Part shown: positions 6,456 to 15,140 of the stretch, in pieces | Layout: each line of letters begins with the position of its first letter | How positions within the stretch are numbered: position 1 is the stretch's first letter | Assembly (NCBI RefSeq): GCF_000724625.1 | Contig: NZ_CP007139.1 | Location: forward strand, 2,232,001-2,296,000 | DNA length: 64,000 nt | Source of the DNA: Fimbriimonas ginsengisoli Gsoil 348 | GTDB taxonomy: Bacteria; Armatimonadota; Fimbriimonadia; Fimbriimonadales; Fimbriimonadaceae | Reading direction: 5' to 3' | Translations under genes and position numbers: made by a program | The notes under the pieces: model-generated | Database searches by the model: none | The model's input: only the letters and a program-made list of their open reading frames with translations | Told to the model about the DNA's origin: nothing

Positions 6456-8780
6456 ATGTACTTCAACAAATATCCCCACCGCTCCAACTTCTCGTTCGTC
6501 GAGACGTTCGATCCAGAAACCGGGGTGGTGACGGCAGGGGTTCGCGTCTTCGCTACCGAAGTCGATTCCCATGAAGGGGATATCTATCATGTGCGCGTCT
6601 CGAATCCCGATGTGTGGCCCGAGACCTGCGGCCTTTCCGAGCTCGATGTTCCCGCCCCATGCGCGCGACAACGGCTGAAGGCAAACGACGATTTTCAGCT
6701 GAGCCTCCTTGGCCGCGACGCCAAACCGCTCATCACCGGAGAGTTCGGAGTCAGCGGCGATGCGTCGATGTTCGTCTTCGAGCTTGGCGGCGACGCCCGC
6801 TTCTACGGGATGGGCGAGAAGTATTTCGGCAAGATGGAGCTCTCCGGCTACCGGACCAAGTTCTGGAACACCGACGTCTGGGGGGACTTCCATTTCGCGC
6901 AGTGGGGAGAACATCCGAGCGACCCGCCGTACTTCTCGCTCCCTTATCTCGTCGCCAAAATCGGCGACGAGTACGTCGGGTTTCTTCTTCATAATTCCCA
7001 CCCCACGTTCATCGAGACCCCCGGCTCGGATGAGAGTCGCGTCTTCGTGGAGTGGCAGCGGACATCGGAACGGCTGATCTTGGGGAGCGAAGGAGGCGAG
7101 CCGAATCTTTGGGTGATCTATGGCCCGAGCTTGGCCGAGGTAACCCGCAAGCTGCAGAAGCTGATCGGAACCACCCCGGTTCCCCCCGCTTGGTCGCTCG
7201 GCTACCACCAATCGCGCTGGGGCTACGGCGGGCACGCTGACCTGATGCGGCTCGACGAAGGTTTCGCCAAGCACAAGATCCCGTGCGACGGCCTCTGGCT
7301 GGACCTCGACTACATGGATGGGTTCCGAATCTTCCAGACCAACGAGGCCAATTTCCCGGACGGCGTCTCCACCACCGCCGAGACGCTCGCGAAACATGAC
7401 CGTCATATCGTGCCGATCATCGATCCCGGCGTGAAGAAGGAGTCGGGCTACCGCGTCTACGACGACGGCCACGCGCAAAGAGTGTTCTGCCAAAACGCCG
7501 AGGGCGGAGAGTACGTCGGCTTGGTCTGGCCGGGCGAGACCGTGTTTCCCGACTTCACCCTCCCCCGGGTCTCCGATTGGTGGGCCGGCTACATTCAGGA
7601 GTTCGCGGAAAGCGGCTTCGGCGCCTGCTGGATCGACATGAACGACCCGTCCACCGGACCGGTCGACCCGAATGGAATGCGGTTCGCCGACGGCAAGCTG
7701 CCTCACGAAGCGCACCACAACGACTACTCGCTCGGCATGCAGCGAGCCACCTTCGATGGATTCCGCCGGGCGCGGCCGCACGAGCGGCCGTTTATCCTCT
7801 CCCGCTCCGGTTTCATCGGCAGCAGCCGCTACGCCGCCATCTGGACCGGCGACAACCTGGCCAACCGGTTCTATCTGAAGTCGTCGATTCCGACGTCCGT
7901 GAATCTGTCGATCTCGGGTCAGCCGTTTAACGGGGCGGACTTGGGCGGGTTCGGCGGCGACGTGACCGACGAATTGATGCTGGACTGGACGAAGGCCCAC
8001 TTCCTCTTCCCGTTTCTTCGAAATCACGCGAACCGCGGGACGCGCGACAAAGAGCCGTTCGCCTTCCCGGAACCGGTCATGGCGGTGATTCGCCGTTACA
8101 TCCGGCTCCGATACAAGCTTTTTCCGTACCTGTACAACCTGTTCGTCCAACAGGAGGAGCAGGGCGATCCGATTTTGCGGCCGTTGTTCTACGAATTCGA
8201 CGGAGTTGGCTTGGACAAGATCGACGACCAGTTTATGGTCGGCCCTTCGATCCTTCAGGCCCCGTTCGTGGAGGAAGGGGTGAAGAAGCGGACCGTGACG
8301 CTGCCTGGGTTGGAGCCTTGGTACGACGCCGCGAACGGCGACTGGATCGAGCCGGGCGAGCGGACGGCGAAGGCCGGCCGCGAGTCGACCCCGCTCTACC
8401 TTCGCGCCGGTGCGATCGTTCCAATGCAGCCTGGAACCCCCGTCGATAACACCAAGGAGCTTCGCGACGTGAACCTCCACCTCTTCATGCCCCCGGCATG
8501 GTCTGGTGAGTCGGAGCTGGAATACGTGGCCGACGACGGGATCTCCTACGCCTACACCAGCGGCGCGCGAAGCCGCCTAAAGGTTCGAGTCGTTTCCGTC
8601 GACGGAAACCTCGCGATCGCGACTGACCAAACCCAAGACGGCTTCGGCCTCATCGCCCCCACCTTCGTCATCCACGGCGACCCCAAATCGGTCCGCCTGA
8701 ACGGGTCCGAGGTCGTTCTAGAAAAAAACAAAGTCACCCTCGCCGGCAAACCGCTCGCCGTGGTTGTGGTCCGTGCGTAG
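6456..8780 (+). CDS. GH31-family alpha-glucosidase-type glycoside hydrolase
   Basis: 774-aa retaining glycosidase of family GH31 (alpha-glucosidase, alpha-xylosidase and relatives). N-terminal beta-sandwich to about residue 240, then the barrel. The active-site motifs are clear: WLDLDYMDG, the nucleophile region WIDMND with Asp394, and the acid/base motif WTGDN with Asp466, followed by GADLGGFGGD. A C-terminal beta region carries PLYLRAGAIVPM, typical of the family. No signal peptide is visible, so it is probably cytoplasmic. It follows the SRPBCC gene after 100 nt and ends 10 nt before the left repeat of the DUF559 element. Exact substrate preference cannot be read from the sequence. Confidence 0.93.
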   Translation: MYFNKYPHRSNFSFVETFDPETGVVTAGVRVFATEVDSHEGDIYHVRVSNPDVWPETCGLSELDVPAPCARQRLKANDDFQLSLLGRDAKPLITGEFGVSGDASMFVFELGGDARFYGMGEKYFGKMELSGYRTKFWNTDVWGDFHFAQWGEHPSDPPYFSLPYLVAKIGDEYVGFLLHNSHPTFIETPGSDESRVFVEWQRTSERLILGSEGGEPNLWVIYGPSLAEVTRKLQKLIGTTPVPPAWSLGYHQSRWGYGGHADLMRLDEGFAKHKIPCDGLWLDLDYMDGFRIFQTNEANFPDGVSTTAETLAKHDRHIVPIIDPGVKKESGYRVYDDGHAQRVFCQNAEGGEYVGLVWPGETVFPDFTLPRVSDWWAGYIQEFAESGFGACWIDMNDPSTGPVDPNGMRFADGKLPHEAHHNDYSLGMQRATFDGFRRARPHERPFILSRSGFIGSSRYAAIWTGDNLANRFYLKSSIPTSVNLSISGQPFNGADLGGFGGDVTDELMLDWTKAHFLFPFLRNHANRGTRDKEPFAFPEPVMAVIRRYIRLRYKLFPYLYNLFVQQEEQGDPILRPLFYEFDGVGLDKIDDQFMVGPSILQAPFVEEGVKKRTVTLPGLEPWYDAANGDWIEPGERTAKAGRESTPLYLRAGAIVPMQPGTPVDNTKELRDVNLHLFMPPAWSGESELEYVADDGISYAYTSGARSRLKVRVVSVDGNLAIATDQTQDGFGLIAPTFVIHGDPKSVRLNGSEVVLEKNKVTLAGKPLAVVVVRA

Positions 8781-8790
8781 TGCCGAACCT

Positions 8791-8859
8791 CCGGAGCCCC
8801 CTCTCCCTCCTCGGGATGCCCGTGCCCGATGAGGGAGAGGGGGTTGGGGGTGAGGGAGC
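8791..8859 (+). repeat. Left 69-bp inverted repeat of DUF559 element
   Basis: Internal hairpin arms CCCTCTCCCTC and GAGGGAGAGGG around a loop that itself pairs partly (CGGG/CCCG). The reverse complement of 9308-9376 matches outside the loop. Confidence 0.8.
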
Positions 8860-8891
8860 GACAAAGTTGCGCCAACCGCTAAATTATTGGG

Positions 8892-9284
8892 ATGCAACGA
8901 AACGCTAAGAACTCCGAGAGAATCGAGACCGCGCGTACCTACCGCAAAGAAGCCGGGGTTTCGGAGCGAATCATCTGGGAGTTTCTACGCGGTCGACGTA
9001 TCGGCTTTAAGTTCAGGCGCCAGCATCCAATCGGTCCGTACATCCTCGATTTCTACTGCGACGAGGCGCTTCTATGCGTCGAGGTCGATGGCGAGCAACA
9101 TGCTCTTCGAGCGGAACGAGATGCCAAACGAGACGAGTATCTGCTGGAACTCGGGGTGCTAACGTACCGATTGCCTAGCATCGGCATCTTTGAGGAGACG
9201 AGCCAGAACATGACTGAGTGGCTTCGGCAAATCGGCGAGCTCTGCGAAACGAAGTCCGGCCGGCGGGCGTTTCCAGGTACGTGA
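8892..9284 (+). CDS. DUF559-domain endonuclease-like protein
   Basis: 130-aa protein of the DUF559 family, which has the Vsr/PD-(D/E)XK-like nuclease fold. The core is complete: IIWEFLRGRRIGFKFRRQHPIG, then YILDFYCDEALLCVEVDGEQH, with Asp53, Glu64, Asp66 and His70 as likely metal or catalytic residues, then RDEYLLELGVLTYRLPS. ATG start 32 bp inside the left inverted repeat; stop 23 bp before the right one. Family members are common in bacteria but their job is not settled; nicking or strand cleavage is a reasonable guess from the fold. The tight packaging between inverted repeats suggests that it may act on those ends. Confidence 0.85.
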   Translation: MQRNAKNSERIETARTYRKEAGVSERIIWEFLRGRRIGFKFRRQHPIGPYILDFYCDEALLCVEVDGEQHALRAERDAKRDEYLLELGVLTYRLPSIGIFEETSQNMTEWLRQIGELCETKSGRRAFPGT

Positions 9285-9307
9285 GTCTTCCGTTTGAGGT
9301 AGGTTTT

Positions 9308-9376
9308 GCTCCCTCACCCCCAACCCCCTCTCCCTCGTCCCGCACAAACATCGGGAGGAGGGAGAGGGGGCTTCGG
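9308..9376 (-). repeat. Right 69-bp inverted repeat of DUF559 element
   Basis: Inverted copy of 8791-8859; differences fall mainly in the central loop. It abuts the stop of pxpC at 9380 on the other strand. Confidence 0.8.
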
Positions 9377-9379
9377 ATA

Positions 9380-10198
9380 CTATGCAGTTCTGGCCACTAG
9401 ACTCAACTCCGCGCACTGGCGCGTGAGGCGAGCTTCTCGTTCTTGGCGAAGGGTGCGTGCTTCGTCGAGCGACACTTCCAAAAACTCGACGCGGCTCCCG
9501 GGGCGGAGTTGCCCCAGCCGGTCGACGTCGGCGTCGATGACCACCGCGATTTTGGGATATCCGCCGATCGTCGGACCGTCTGGGCCGAGGACCAAGAGTC
9601 CTCCGCCGCCCGAGATCTGGATGGCTCCGACGCATGCCGGCTCACTCGGTGCTTCGATATCGTGCGGTGGCGTTTGACCTTCGATGCGAATCCCTACTCG
9701 GTCACTTGCCATTCCCACCTTTAAGTCGGATGCGAACGATCTCCAATTCACCGCGTCCGCCTGCGGACCCGCCACCACCCGGATCGGACCAGCGGATAGG
9801 CTCTCTAGACCCGTCGCCAGTCGCCGCGGACCTCGCGTCAGGCCGGAGCGGTGGGCCACGTAAACGCGAGCGCCTTCCGCCGGGGGACCGATATGCAACT
9901 CCGACCCCGCCCGAACCGGGAAGGTTGACTCGGCCGGCGCCGCCCGCCCGTCGATCGTAACCGGAGCGGGAGCCCCGACTACGGCGACCATTCCCCCGCT
10001 CGTCGCCCGGAACAGGGCGTTGGCCATCCCAAGCTCCCATACGAGGGTCCCGGCTGGGTTCCCGACCAGCGCGTTGGCCAGGCGAGCCGACTCCCGATCG
10101 AACGCCCCGCCGGGCGGGACGCCGAACCTTCGGAGTCCGGTAATCGGGAGGCCGACGCGTGAGGCGACTCCGTAAACCTGGACGATCTCCAGGCTCAC
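9380..10198 (-). CDS. pxpC: 5-oxoprolinase subunit C (biotin-dependent carboxyltransferase-like)
   Basis: About 272-aa subunit of the PxpABC ATP-dependent 5-oxoprolinase, which turns pyroglutamate into glutamate. Family features: GLRRFGVPPGGAFDRESARLANALVGNP at the N-terminus and GGLLVLGPDGPTIGGYPKIAVVIDADVDRLGQLRPG near the C-terminus. The GTG start at 10198 overlaps the TGA of pxpA in GTGA; this start is preferred over the upstream ATG in the frame because it gives the usual N-terminus and tight coupling. Last gene of the pxpB-pxpA-pxpC operon. Its 3' end abuts the DUF559 element. Confidence 0.88.
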   Translation of the reverse strand: MSLEIVQVYGVASRVGLPITGLRRFGVPPGGAFDRESARLANALVGNPAGTLVWELGMANALFRATSGGMVAVVGAPAPVTIDGRAAPAESTFPVRAGSELHIGPPAEGARVYVAHRSGLTRGPRRLATGLESLSAGPIRVVAGPQADAVNWRSFASDLKVGMASDRVGIRIEGQTPPHDIEAPSEPACVGAIQISGGGGLLVLGPDGPTIGGYPKIAVVIDADVDRLGQLRPGSRVEFLEVSLDEARTLRQEREARLTRQCAELSLVARTA

Positions 10199-10977
10199 GC
10201 GCCCACCCCGTAACCCCCGTCGAGCAAAGTCCGATAGACAAGCTCCGCAAAGGGGAGGCAATCCGGAGTGTCGCCATGTAGGCAAATCGAGTCGACGTTG
10301 CTGGCGAGCTGCAATACTTGTTCCCGCACCTGACCTGGGTCGACGAGCACCGCCCCCGGCTCAGAGCGCGGCATCAAGGTCCCGTCTCGCCGGTACTGCC
10401 GGTCGGCGAACCCTTCCCGGATGAACGGCTGTCGGGCCCGGTCCGCCACCGCCTTGTGGGCAGTCTTCTCCAGCCCCATCAGCGGGAGCTTATGGATGCG
10501 CAGAAGCATGAGAAGCGATTGAAGGCCGGGAAATTGCGAAAGGTAAACCCCACCACTCTCGTACTCGCTCGTGGTGGGCGCACGTTTGCGCTGGGTCTTC
10601 CAGTCGTGAGGCAAAACCACTGCGGTGTCGTTGTAAAACGCCCCATGCGGCTTCAGATAATCCGGTCGCTCGTTCTCGAGGAACCAGGTCACCTGCTCGA
10701 AAAGAGACTTTAGGTAAGGGCGTTCCTGCCCCGCCTGCATCGGCGCTCGCCCCATCGTCGGCCGGTCGGGGTAGCCCGGATGGATCCCGAGCCGCACCCG
10801 ATGTTTTCGGCACAGCTCGATGGTAGAAAGCGTCAAGTCACGCGATCCGGCGTGGACGCCGCAGCAGACATTGGCGCTGGAGGCGAAACGGAGGAGTTCG
10901 GCGTCGTGCGGAAAACCTTCGCCGATATCGACGTTGAGGTCGATGGTTCGCTTGCCGACGATCTGGGAAACCCTCAA
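10195..10977 (-). CDS. pxpA: 5-oxoprolinase subunit A (LamB/YcsF family)
   Basis: 260-aa subunit of the 5-oxoprolinase complex. The LamB/YcsF signature is clear: IDLNVDIGEGF, then SSANVCCGVHAG, RLGIHPGYPD, LKPHGAFYNDTA, and near the end ICLHGDTPD. The family is a TIM-barrel-like deacetylase relative, with Asp and His residues around a metal-type pocket. The middle contains an insert-like stretch around HDWKTQRKRAPTTSEYESGG not typical of short homologues. Overlaps pxpB by 4 nt (ATGA) and pxpC by 4 nt (GTGA), so the three are likely translated in coupling. Confidence 0.9.
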   Translation of the reverse strand: MRVSQIVGKRTIDLNVDIGEGFPHDAELLRFASSANVCCGVHAGSRDLTLSTIELCRKHRVRLGIHPGYPDRPTMGRAPMQAGQERPYLKSLFEQVTWFLENERPDYLKPHGAFYNDTAVVLPHDWKTQRKRAPTTSEYESGGVYLSQFPGLQSLLMLLRIHKLPLMGLEKTAHKAVADRARQPFIREGFADRQYRRDGTLMPRSEPGAVLVDPGQVREQVLQLASNVDSICLHGDTPDCLPFAELVYRTLLDGGYGVGA

Positions 10978-11606
10978 AGGCGCTCTCCCTCGCGCTCGTC
11001 GAACTCGTCGCGGCTAATCGGCACAAACCGCACCTCGTCGCCCGCCTCGATCGGAAAATACCGTGTGTCCGGATCGACGATCTTGAGTGGAGTTCGGCCG
11101 ATGAGCCACCAGCCCCCCGGCCTCGGTAGGGGGTAGATCCCGGTTTGGCGCCCGGTTATCGCTACCGAACCCGGCTCGACTCGAACCCGAGGCGAAGGGC
11201 GACGGGGCAAACCGGCGATCGCGTCGTCCAGGTATCCCAGGTAGGGAAACCCAGGGCAGAAGCCGACCGCGTAACATCGGTAGGATGGTTCGGCGTGCCG
11301 CTTGACGAGCTCGTCGGGAGCGATCGCGAGCCGAGCGGCGGCTTCGTCCAAGTCGACTCCCAATTCGTAGCAAACTGGAATTTCATGGCTTCGCCCCGCC
11401 CGCGGCGCGACAATTCCGAGAGAGGTCGAAAACGAAGAAGGGTCGAATTGGTCGGGGTCGACGTAAAGCCCGAGCGTATCGTAGCTGGCGACCGCCTCTG
11501 TAAGGCCCGGCAACCCACGCGAATTCAGCGCCGCCGCAATCTCGTACGCCGGCCCCTCTAACTCCCTCACCAAATACGCCGCATCGCCCAGCGGCTCGAT
11601 TTTCAT
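10974..11606 (-). CDS. pxpB: 5-oxoprolinase subunit B (KipI family)
   Basis: 210-aa first gene of the pxpBAC operon. KipI/PxpB features: starts IEPLGDAAYLVREL, contains SHEIPVCYELGVDLDEAA, AEPSYRCYAVGFCPGFPYLGYLD, and ends with GSVAITGRQTGIYPLPRPGGWWLIGRTP. This is the subunit historically annotated as kinase inhibitor KipI; in this gene context the 5-oxoprolinase role is the better reading. The ATG at 11606 is well placed, and the 47-nt gap to ispA on the same strand allows a longer operon. Confidence 0.9.
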   Translation of the reverse strand: MKIEPLGDAAYLVRELEGPAYEIAAALNSRGLPGLTEAVASYDTLGLYVDPDQFDPSSFSTSLGIVAPRAGRSHEIPVCYELGVDLDEAAARLAIAPDELVKRHAEPSYRCYAVGFCPGFPYLGYLDDAIAGLPRRPSPRVRVEPGSVAITGRQTGIYPLPRPGGWWLIGRTPLKIVDPDTRYFPIEAGDEVRFVPISRDEFDEREGERL

Positions 11607-11653
11607 GGGTATTAGTCTCTAAGACGTTCGAAAGGAACGAGTGGTTGACAAGA

Positions 11654-12529
11654 TCAGCTAAGTCTCTCGACCGAGAACCGCGCCAGCTCTTCGAGGTACT
11701 GCCGATTGGGGAGGTTTGCAAGTCGGCCGATTCCGCGCTCGGCCGCTTCGCGAGCCCTCCGGCGGGATTCGTCCAGCCCATATAGTGCGGGATAGGTCGC
11801 CTTTTGTCGTGCGCGGTCGCTCCCCGCCGCCTTGCCAAGCTGCTCGGCCGTCGACGTCTCGTTCAACACGTCGTCGGCGATCTGGAACGCCAGTCCGACG
11901 TCCTCGCCGTACGCCCTTAACGCCGCCGCCTCGGAGGCCGATCCCCCACTGACGATGACGCCGATCTCGCAACTTGCGGCGATCAGCGCGCCTGTCTTCA
12001 GCGCATGGATCATCGCCAAGGTGTCGGGTTCGATCGGTTTTCCTTCCGAGAGGATGTCGACCGTCTCACCCGCTACCAAGCCTGAAGAACCCGATGCAGT
12101 CGTTAGCGAGAGAACCGCCGCCACAATCCGGTTCGGCTCGATCGACAGGCGGCCGAGGGTATCGAACGCCAATGCGAAGAGCGCGTCCCCGGCGAGCAGG
12201 GCGACGGCCTCGCCAAACCGTTTCCAGCAGGTCGGCATCCCTCGGCGCAACTCGTCGTTGTCGATGGCGGGCAGATCGTCGTGGACCAGCGAGAAGGCGT
12301 GCGTCATCTCGATGGCGCACCCGGCGTCGAGCGCAAGGCCTGGATCTTGCCCGATCGCCTCGGCCGAAGCCATCGCCAGCGCCGGCCGAAGGCGCTTTCC
12401 AGGTGCTAAACACGCGTAGCGCATCGCCTCGTGCAATTCGCTCGGCACCCTATCTTCAGGGGGCAGGAGCTCTCGCAGTCGGGCGTCCACGCGTTCCGCG
12501 TGGGCCTTAAGTTGCAGCGGGAACCCCAC
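11654..12529 (-). CDS. ispA: Polyprenyl (farnesyl) diphosphate synthase
   Basis: About 291-aa all-alpha prenyltransferase that condenses IPP with allylic diphosphates. Both aspartate regions are present: HDDLPAIDNDELRRGMPTC (first Asp motif with the DDxxxxD-type spacing) and QIADDVLNE (second). GKRLRPAL is the IPP-binding basic stretch. The GTG at 12529 gives the normal N-terminus (FPLQLKAHAERVDARLRELLP). A longer frame to 12880 exists, but it would run across the 5' part of the divergent DUF1015 gene and is not family-like. The product is probably C15, given overall similarity to IspA; chain length cannot be proven. Confidence 0.88.
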   Translation of the reverse strand: MGFPLQLKAHAERVDARLRELLPPEDRVPSELHEAMRYACLAPGKRLRPALAMASAEAIGQDPGLALDAGCAIEMTHAFSLVHDDLPAIDNDELRRGMPTCWKRFGEAVALLAGDALFALAFDTLGRLSIEPNRIVAAVLSLTTASGSSGLVAGETVDILSEGKPIEPDTLAMIHALKTGALIAASCEIGVIVSGGSASEAAALRAYGEDVGLAFQIADDVLNETSTAEQLGKAAGSDRARQKATYPALYGLDESRRRAREAAERGIGRLANLPNRQYLEELARFSVERLS

Positions 12530-12580
12530 GAGAGCGATTTTACCGTTGCCGGGGTGAACTCGCTGGTAAGATGCGTCGTT

Positions 12581-13858
12581 ATGGCGGTCGTCCGTCCCTT
12601 TTTGGGTCTTCGCTTCGCAGACGAGGCTGGACCAATCGATAAGCTGGTTGCTCCTCCCTATGACGTACTCTCCCCCGCTGAGCGGGATGACTACGCCGTG
12701 CGCAGTCCATATAACGTCGTACATGTAACTTTGCCGGAATCCAAGCCGGACGATCGGAGCAAGTACGTCAAATACGCGCGAAGCGCCGCGCTGCTCAGTG
12801 AGTGGCGTCGCGACGGCATATTGATGAGGGAAGACGTGCCGGTCATCTACCGGTACACCCAAACCTTCAGCCTTCCGCATCTAGGCGAGACGTACACGCG
12901 AACCTCGATCCTCGTGCTTTTGAAGACCGAGCCGTACGAGCGAGGGGTCGTTTTGCCCCACGAGCGGACGTTCCCGAAGCATAAGGAAGACCGTCTTCGC
13001 ATCTTGGAGGCGACCCGCGCCCACCTCGAATCGATCTTCGGCTTATTCGAAGATCCGGACGCGCGAATTCACGAGACGATCCGTAACGCGCCCGCCGGTA
13101 CTTCGGTCGAAGTGACCACGGAAGACGGCGTGCATCAAGTTTTCGAACCGATTTCGGATCCGGAGTCGATAGACACGATCGTCGCGATGCTTGGCGACCG
13201 GAAGCTTTGGATCGCCGACGGCCACCACCGGTACGAGACGGCGGTCGCCTTCCGCGAAGCGCTCGGCGAACGAGACGGCGAGGTTCCGGAGGATTATCTT
13301 CCGATCGCCCTTTGCTCCATGTCCGATCCTGGCCTCGTCCTGCTGCCAACCCACCGGATCGTCGCCAAGCTCCCGTTTGGTCACGACGAGACCTTGGCCC
13401 GGCTCTCCACGGCGTTCGACATTCGGGAGACGCACAGTAGCCGCCTCTTCGACGCATTAGGGCATGGCCAAGTGGAAGGACGGAGAACCTTCGGTCTGGC
13501 GATGGAAGGCGGCCTCGGCTACGTGCTTACGCCCAAGGATGAAGCGACCCTCATGGAAGGGGTCTCTTCCGAAGAAAGCGACCGTTTACGGGGACTGGAC
13601 GTTACGGTTTTGCATTCTCTCATTTTTGAACGTCTTCTTGGATTGACGGGGCTGGACCAAATTTCTTACACTCGTGATCCAATGGAAGCAATTCGTGCCG
13701 CGGACCAGGGGGCGGCCGCATCGTTTCTCATGAACGCGCCGACGGTTGACGACATGCGAGCCATTGCCCTCGGGGGCGAGCGCATGCCGCAGAAGAGCAC
13801 TTACTATTTCCCGAAGGTCCTCAGTGGCCTTGTGATGTGGAGCCTTAACGACTTCTAA
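12581..13858 (+). CDS. DUF1015 family protein
   Basis: 425-aa member of the DUF1015 family (HTH-type SerK-like kinases in some archaea and bacteria). Typical start: RPFLGLRFADEAGPIDKLVAPPYDVLSPAERDDYAVRSPYNVVHVTLP. Also seen are HERTFPKHKEDRLRILEATRAHLESIFGLFED, the WIADGHHRYETA motif with the likely functional His pair, and the C-terminal FLMNAPTVDDMRAIALGGERMPQKSTYYFPK. Some family members are free-serine kinases, so that is a candidate role, but no serine pathway genes are nearby. ATG at 12581, divergent from ispA by 51 nt, so the two probably share a promoter region. The next gene follows after 6 nt. Confidence 0.85.
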   Translation: MAVVRPFLGLRFADEAGPIDKLVAPPYDVLSPAERDDYAVRSPYNVVHVTLPESKPDDRSKYVKYARSAALLSEWRRDGILMREDVPVIYRYTQTFSLPHLGETYTRTSILVLLKTEPYERGVVLPHERTFPKHKEDRLRILEATRAHLESIFGLFEDPDARIHETIRNAPAGTSVEVTTEDGVHQVFEPISDPESIDTIVAMLGDRKLWIADGHHRYETAVAFREALGERDGEVPEDYLPIALCSMSDPGLVLLPTHRIVAKLPFGHDETLARLSTAFDIRETHSSRLFDALGHGQVEGRRTFGLAMEGGLGYVLTPKDEATLMEGVSSEESDRLRGLDVTVLHSLIFERLLGLTGLDQISYTRDPMEAIRAADQGAAASFLMNAPTVDDMRAIALGGERMPQKSTYYFPKVLSGLVMWSLNDF

Positions 13859-13864
13859 CTGAGA

Positions 13865-14671
13865 ATGGATATTCGCCTCCTGGGTACCGCTGCTGCGGAC
13901 GGGATTCCTGGCCTCTTCAGCGATGACGAGGTGAGCCGTTACGCCCGCGAGAATGGCGGCAAAGATATCCGTACTCGCTCGGGCGCCCTCGTCGACGGGG
14001 TCATCAAGATCGACCTTCCGCCCGACACGATGGGGCAGTTGCAGCGCGACCGGCTAAACGCCCGGGACTGGAGCGCCCTCGTCTTCACGCACAGCGACGA
14101 CGACCACCTGGCGATCAACGAGATCCAGTACGCCCTCATCCCTTTCACGGATCTGGACCACCTGCCGTACACGATCTACGCCAACGCCGTGGTCTCCCAA
14201 CATATTCGGGCTCGATATCCTGACTGGCCGCTCGACCTGGTCGAAACCCACAGCTTCGAAACATTTCGGCATGGTCCCTATCAGATCACGCCGATCAAGG
14301 CGACGCACATCCAAGAAGAGGATTGCCACAACCTGATCGTGGAACGTGAGGGGAAGACGCTTCTCTATGCGACCGACACCGGAATTTGGCCGGAGCCCAC
14401 GTTCGAGTTTTTGGCCGGAGTCAAACTCGATCTCCTCGTGATCGAGTGCACCGACGGGTTCTGCCCCTCGGATTATCCCGGCCATTTGGCGATCAAGGAT
14501 TGCATCATGGTGGTCAACCGGTTGCGGGCGCAGGGGACACTTGCCCCGGACGCCCCGGTCTACACGACCCACCACTCGATCCGCGGCAAAGCCCGCCACT
14601 GCGACCTAGAGCGAGCCCTCCTCCCCCACGGCATCGAGCCCGGCTACGACGGCCTAAAGATCGACATCTAA
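13865..14671 (+). CDS. MBL-fold metallohydrolase (PhnP/PqqB-like)
   Basis: 268-aa metallo-beta-lactamase fold hydrolase. The metal motif is THSDDDH (about residues 77-83), a variant of HxHxDH, followed by KATHIQEEDCHNLIV and LLYATDTGIWP. The start MDIRLLGTAAADGIPGLF matches cyclic phosphodiesterase-like PhnP and PqqB relatives. The first His of HxHxDH is retained, but the third position is changed from H to D (HSDDDH), so the metal site may be altered. Six nt after the DUF1015 gene, hence a likely two-gene operon. Substrate unknown. Confidence 0.82.
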   Translation: MDIRLLGTAAADGIPGLFSDDEVSRYARENGGKDIRTRSGALVDGVIKIDLPPDTMGQLQRDRLNARDWSALVFTHSDDDHLAINEIQYALIPFTDLDHLPYTIYANAVVSQHIRARYPDWPLDLVETHSFETFRHGPYQITPIKATHIQEEDCHNLIVEREGKTLLYATDTGIWPEPTFEFLAGVKLDLLVIECTDGFCPSDYPGHLAIKDCIMVVNRLRAQGTLAPDAPVYTTHHSIRGKARHCDLERALLPHGIEPGYDGLKIDI

Positions 14672-15140
14672 TCCCCACCGGCAAGCCCCCGAGTCCATAC
14701 GGACCGCAGAGCTCCAGCTCTGCCCTCCCCTTCGCCGCAGGCTGGCCCATACCTGCGCCCGTTCTCCGCCGGCTAACCGCAGAAAATAGGTTGGTTTCCT
14801 CCCGCGCATCGAAGGATTTACTTGTGACAGCCCCATCTATGCTGATTGCGGCACGCGTAGGTGCCGGCTACACGGCTTCGCCGTGGCCCAAACAGGAGCG
14901 CGAACTTCAGTTCGCATGCGGGTCGACTTCAGTCGACGCCCCTAGTCGCGGACTAAAAGCCGGCGCTCCATCGGGCGTAACCTGCACCGGGTCTTTGTTC
15001 CCGGCATCCGTTACAAATTCACGGCCTCGGCGTGACAACGACGTGACACTCTGAAACCCGATAAAACCGAGCCGCAAACTTCTCTTGTTCGTGGAGGGGC
15101 GACATTGCCTCTCCCACGCATTTAGGCAAAGGAGAAGGAT
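14672..15140. repeat. 469-bp intergenic stretch with REP-like hairpins
   Basis: No gene seen. Perfect hairpins occur at 14706-14723 (GCAGAGC/GCTCTGC, loop TCCA), 14900-14915 (GCGAAC/GTTCGC, loop TTCA) and 14922-14937 (GTCGAC/GTCGAC, loop TTCA). The segment 14848-14874 is repeated exactly, over 27 bp, at 24413-24439. The last 20 bp hold a strong ribosome binding site (AAAGGAGAAGG) for the secreted protein gene at 15141. Confidence 0.7.

Larger units (their letters stand above)
8791..9376 (+). mobile_element. Candidate DUF559 element with 69-bp terminal inverted repeats
   Basis: The segments 8791-8859 and 9308-9376 are inverted copies, identical over nearly all of 69 bp except for the loop. 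Each contains a hairpin with CCCTCTCCCTC / GAGGGAGAGGG arms, then GTTGGGGGTGAGGGAGC pointing inward. The only gene between them is a complete DUF559 nuclease-like CDS. The 586-bp unit sits between the convergent 3' ends of the GH31 and pxpC genes, where insertion does no harm. No transposase is present. No target duplication is obvious. The symmetry is directly seen; mobility is inferred. Confidence 0.6.

Noticed and set aside
6321-8480. 719-codon open frame on the minus strand opposite the GH31 gene
   Set aside because: It is an antisense shadow of a clearly conserved gene; its composition (VRRVAR, RPHERP-like runs) reflects high GC and codon bias, with no recognisable domain.
11654-12880. 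Longer N-terminus for IspA up to 12880
   Set aside because: The extra 117 codons lie over the start of the divergent DUF1015 gene and have no family similarity; the GTG at 12529 gives the normal length.
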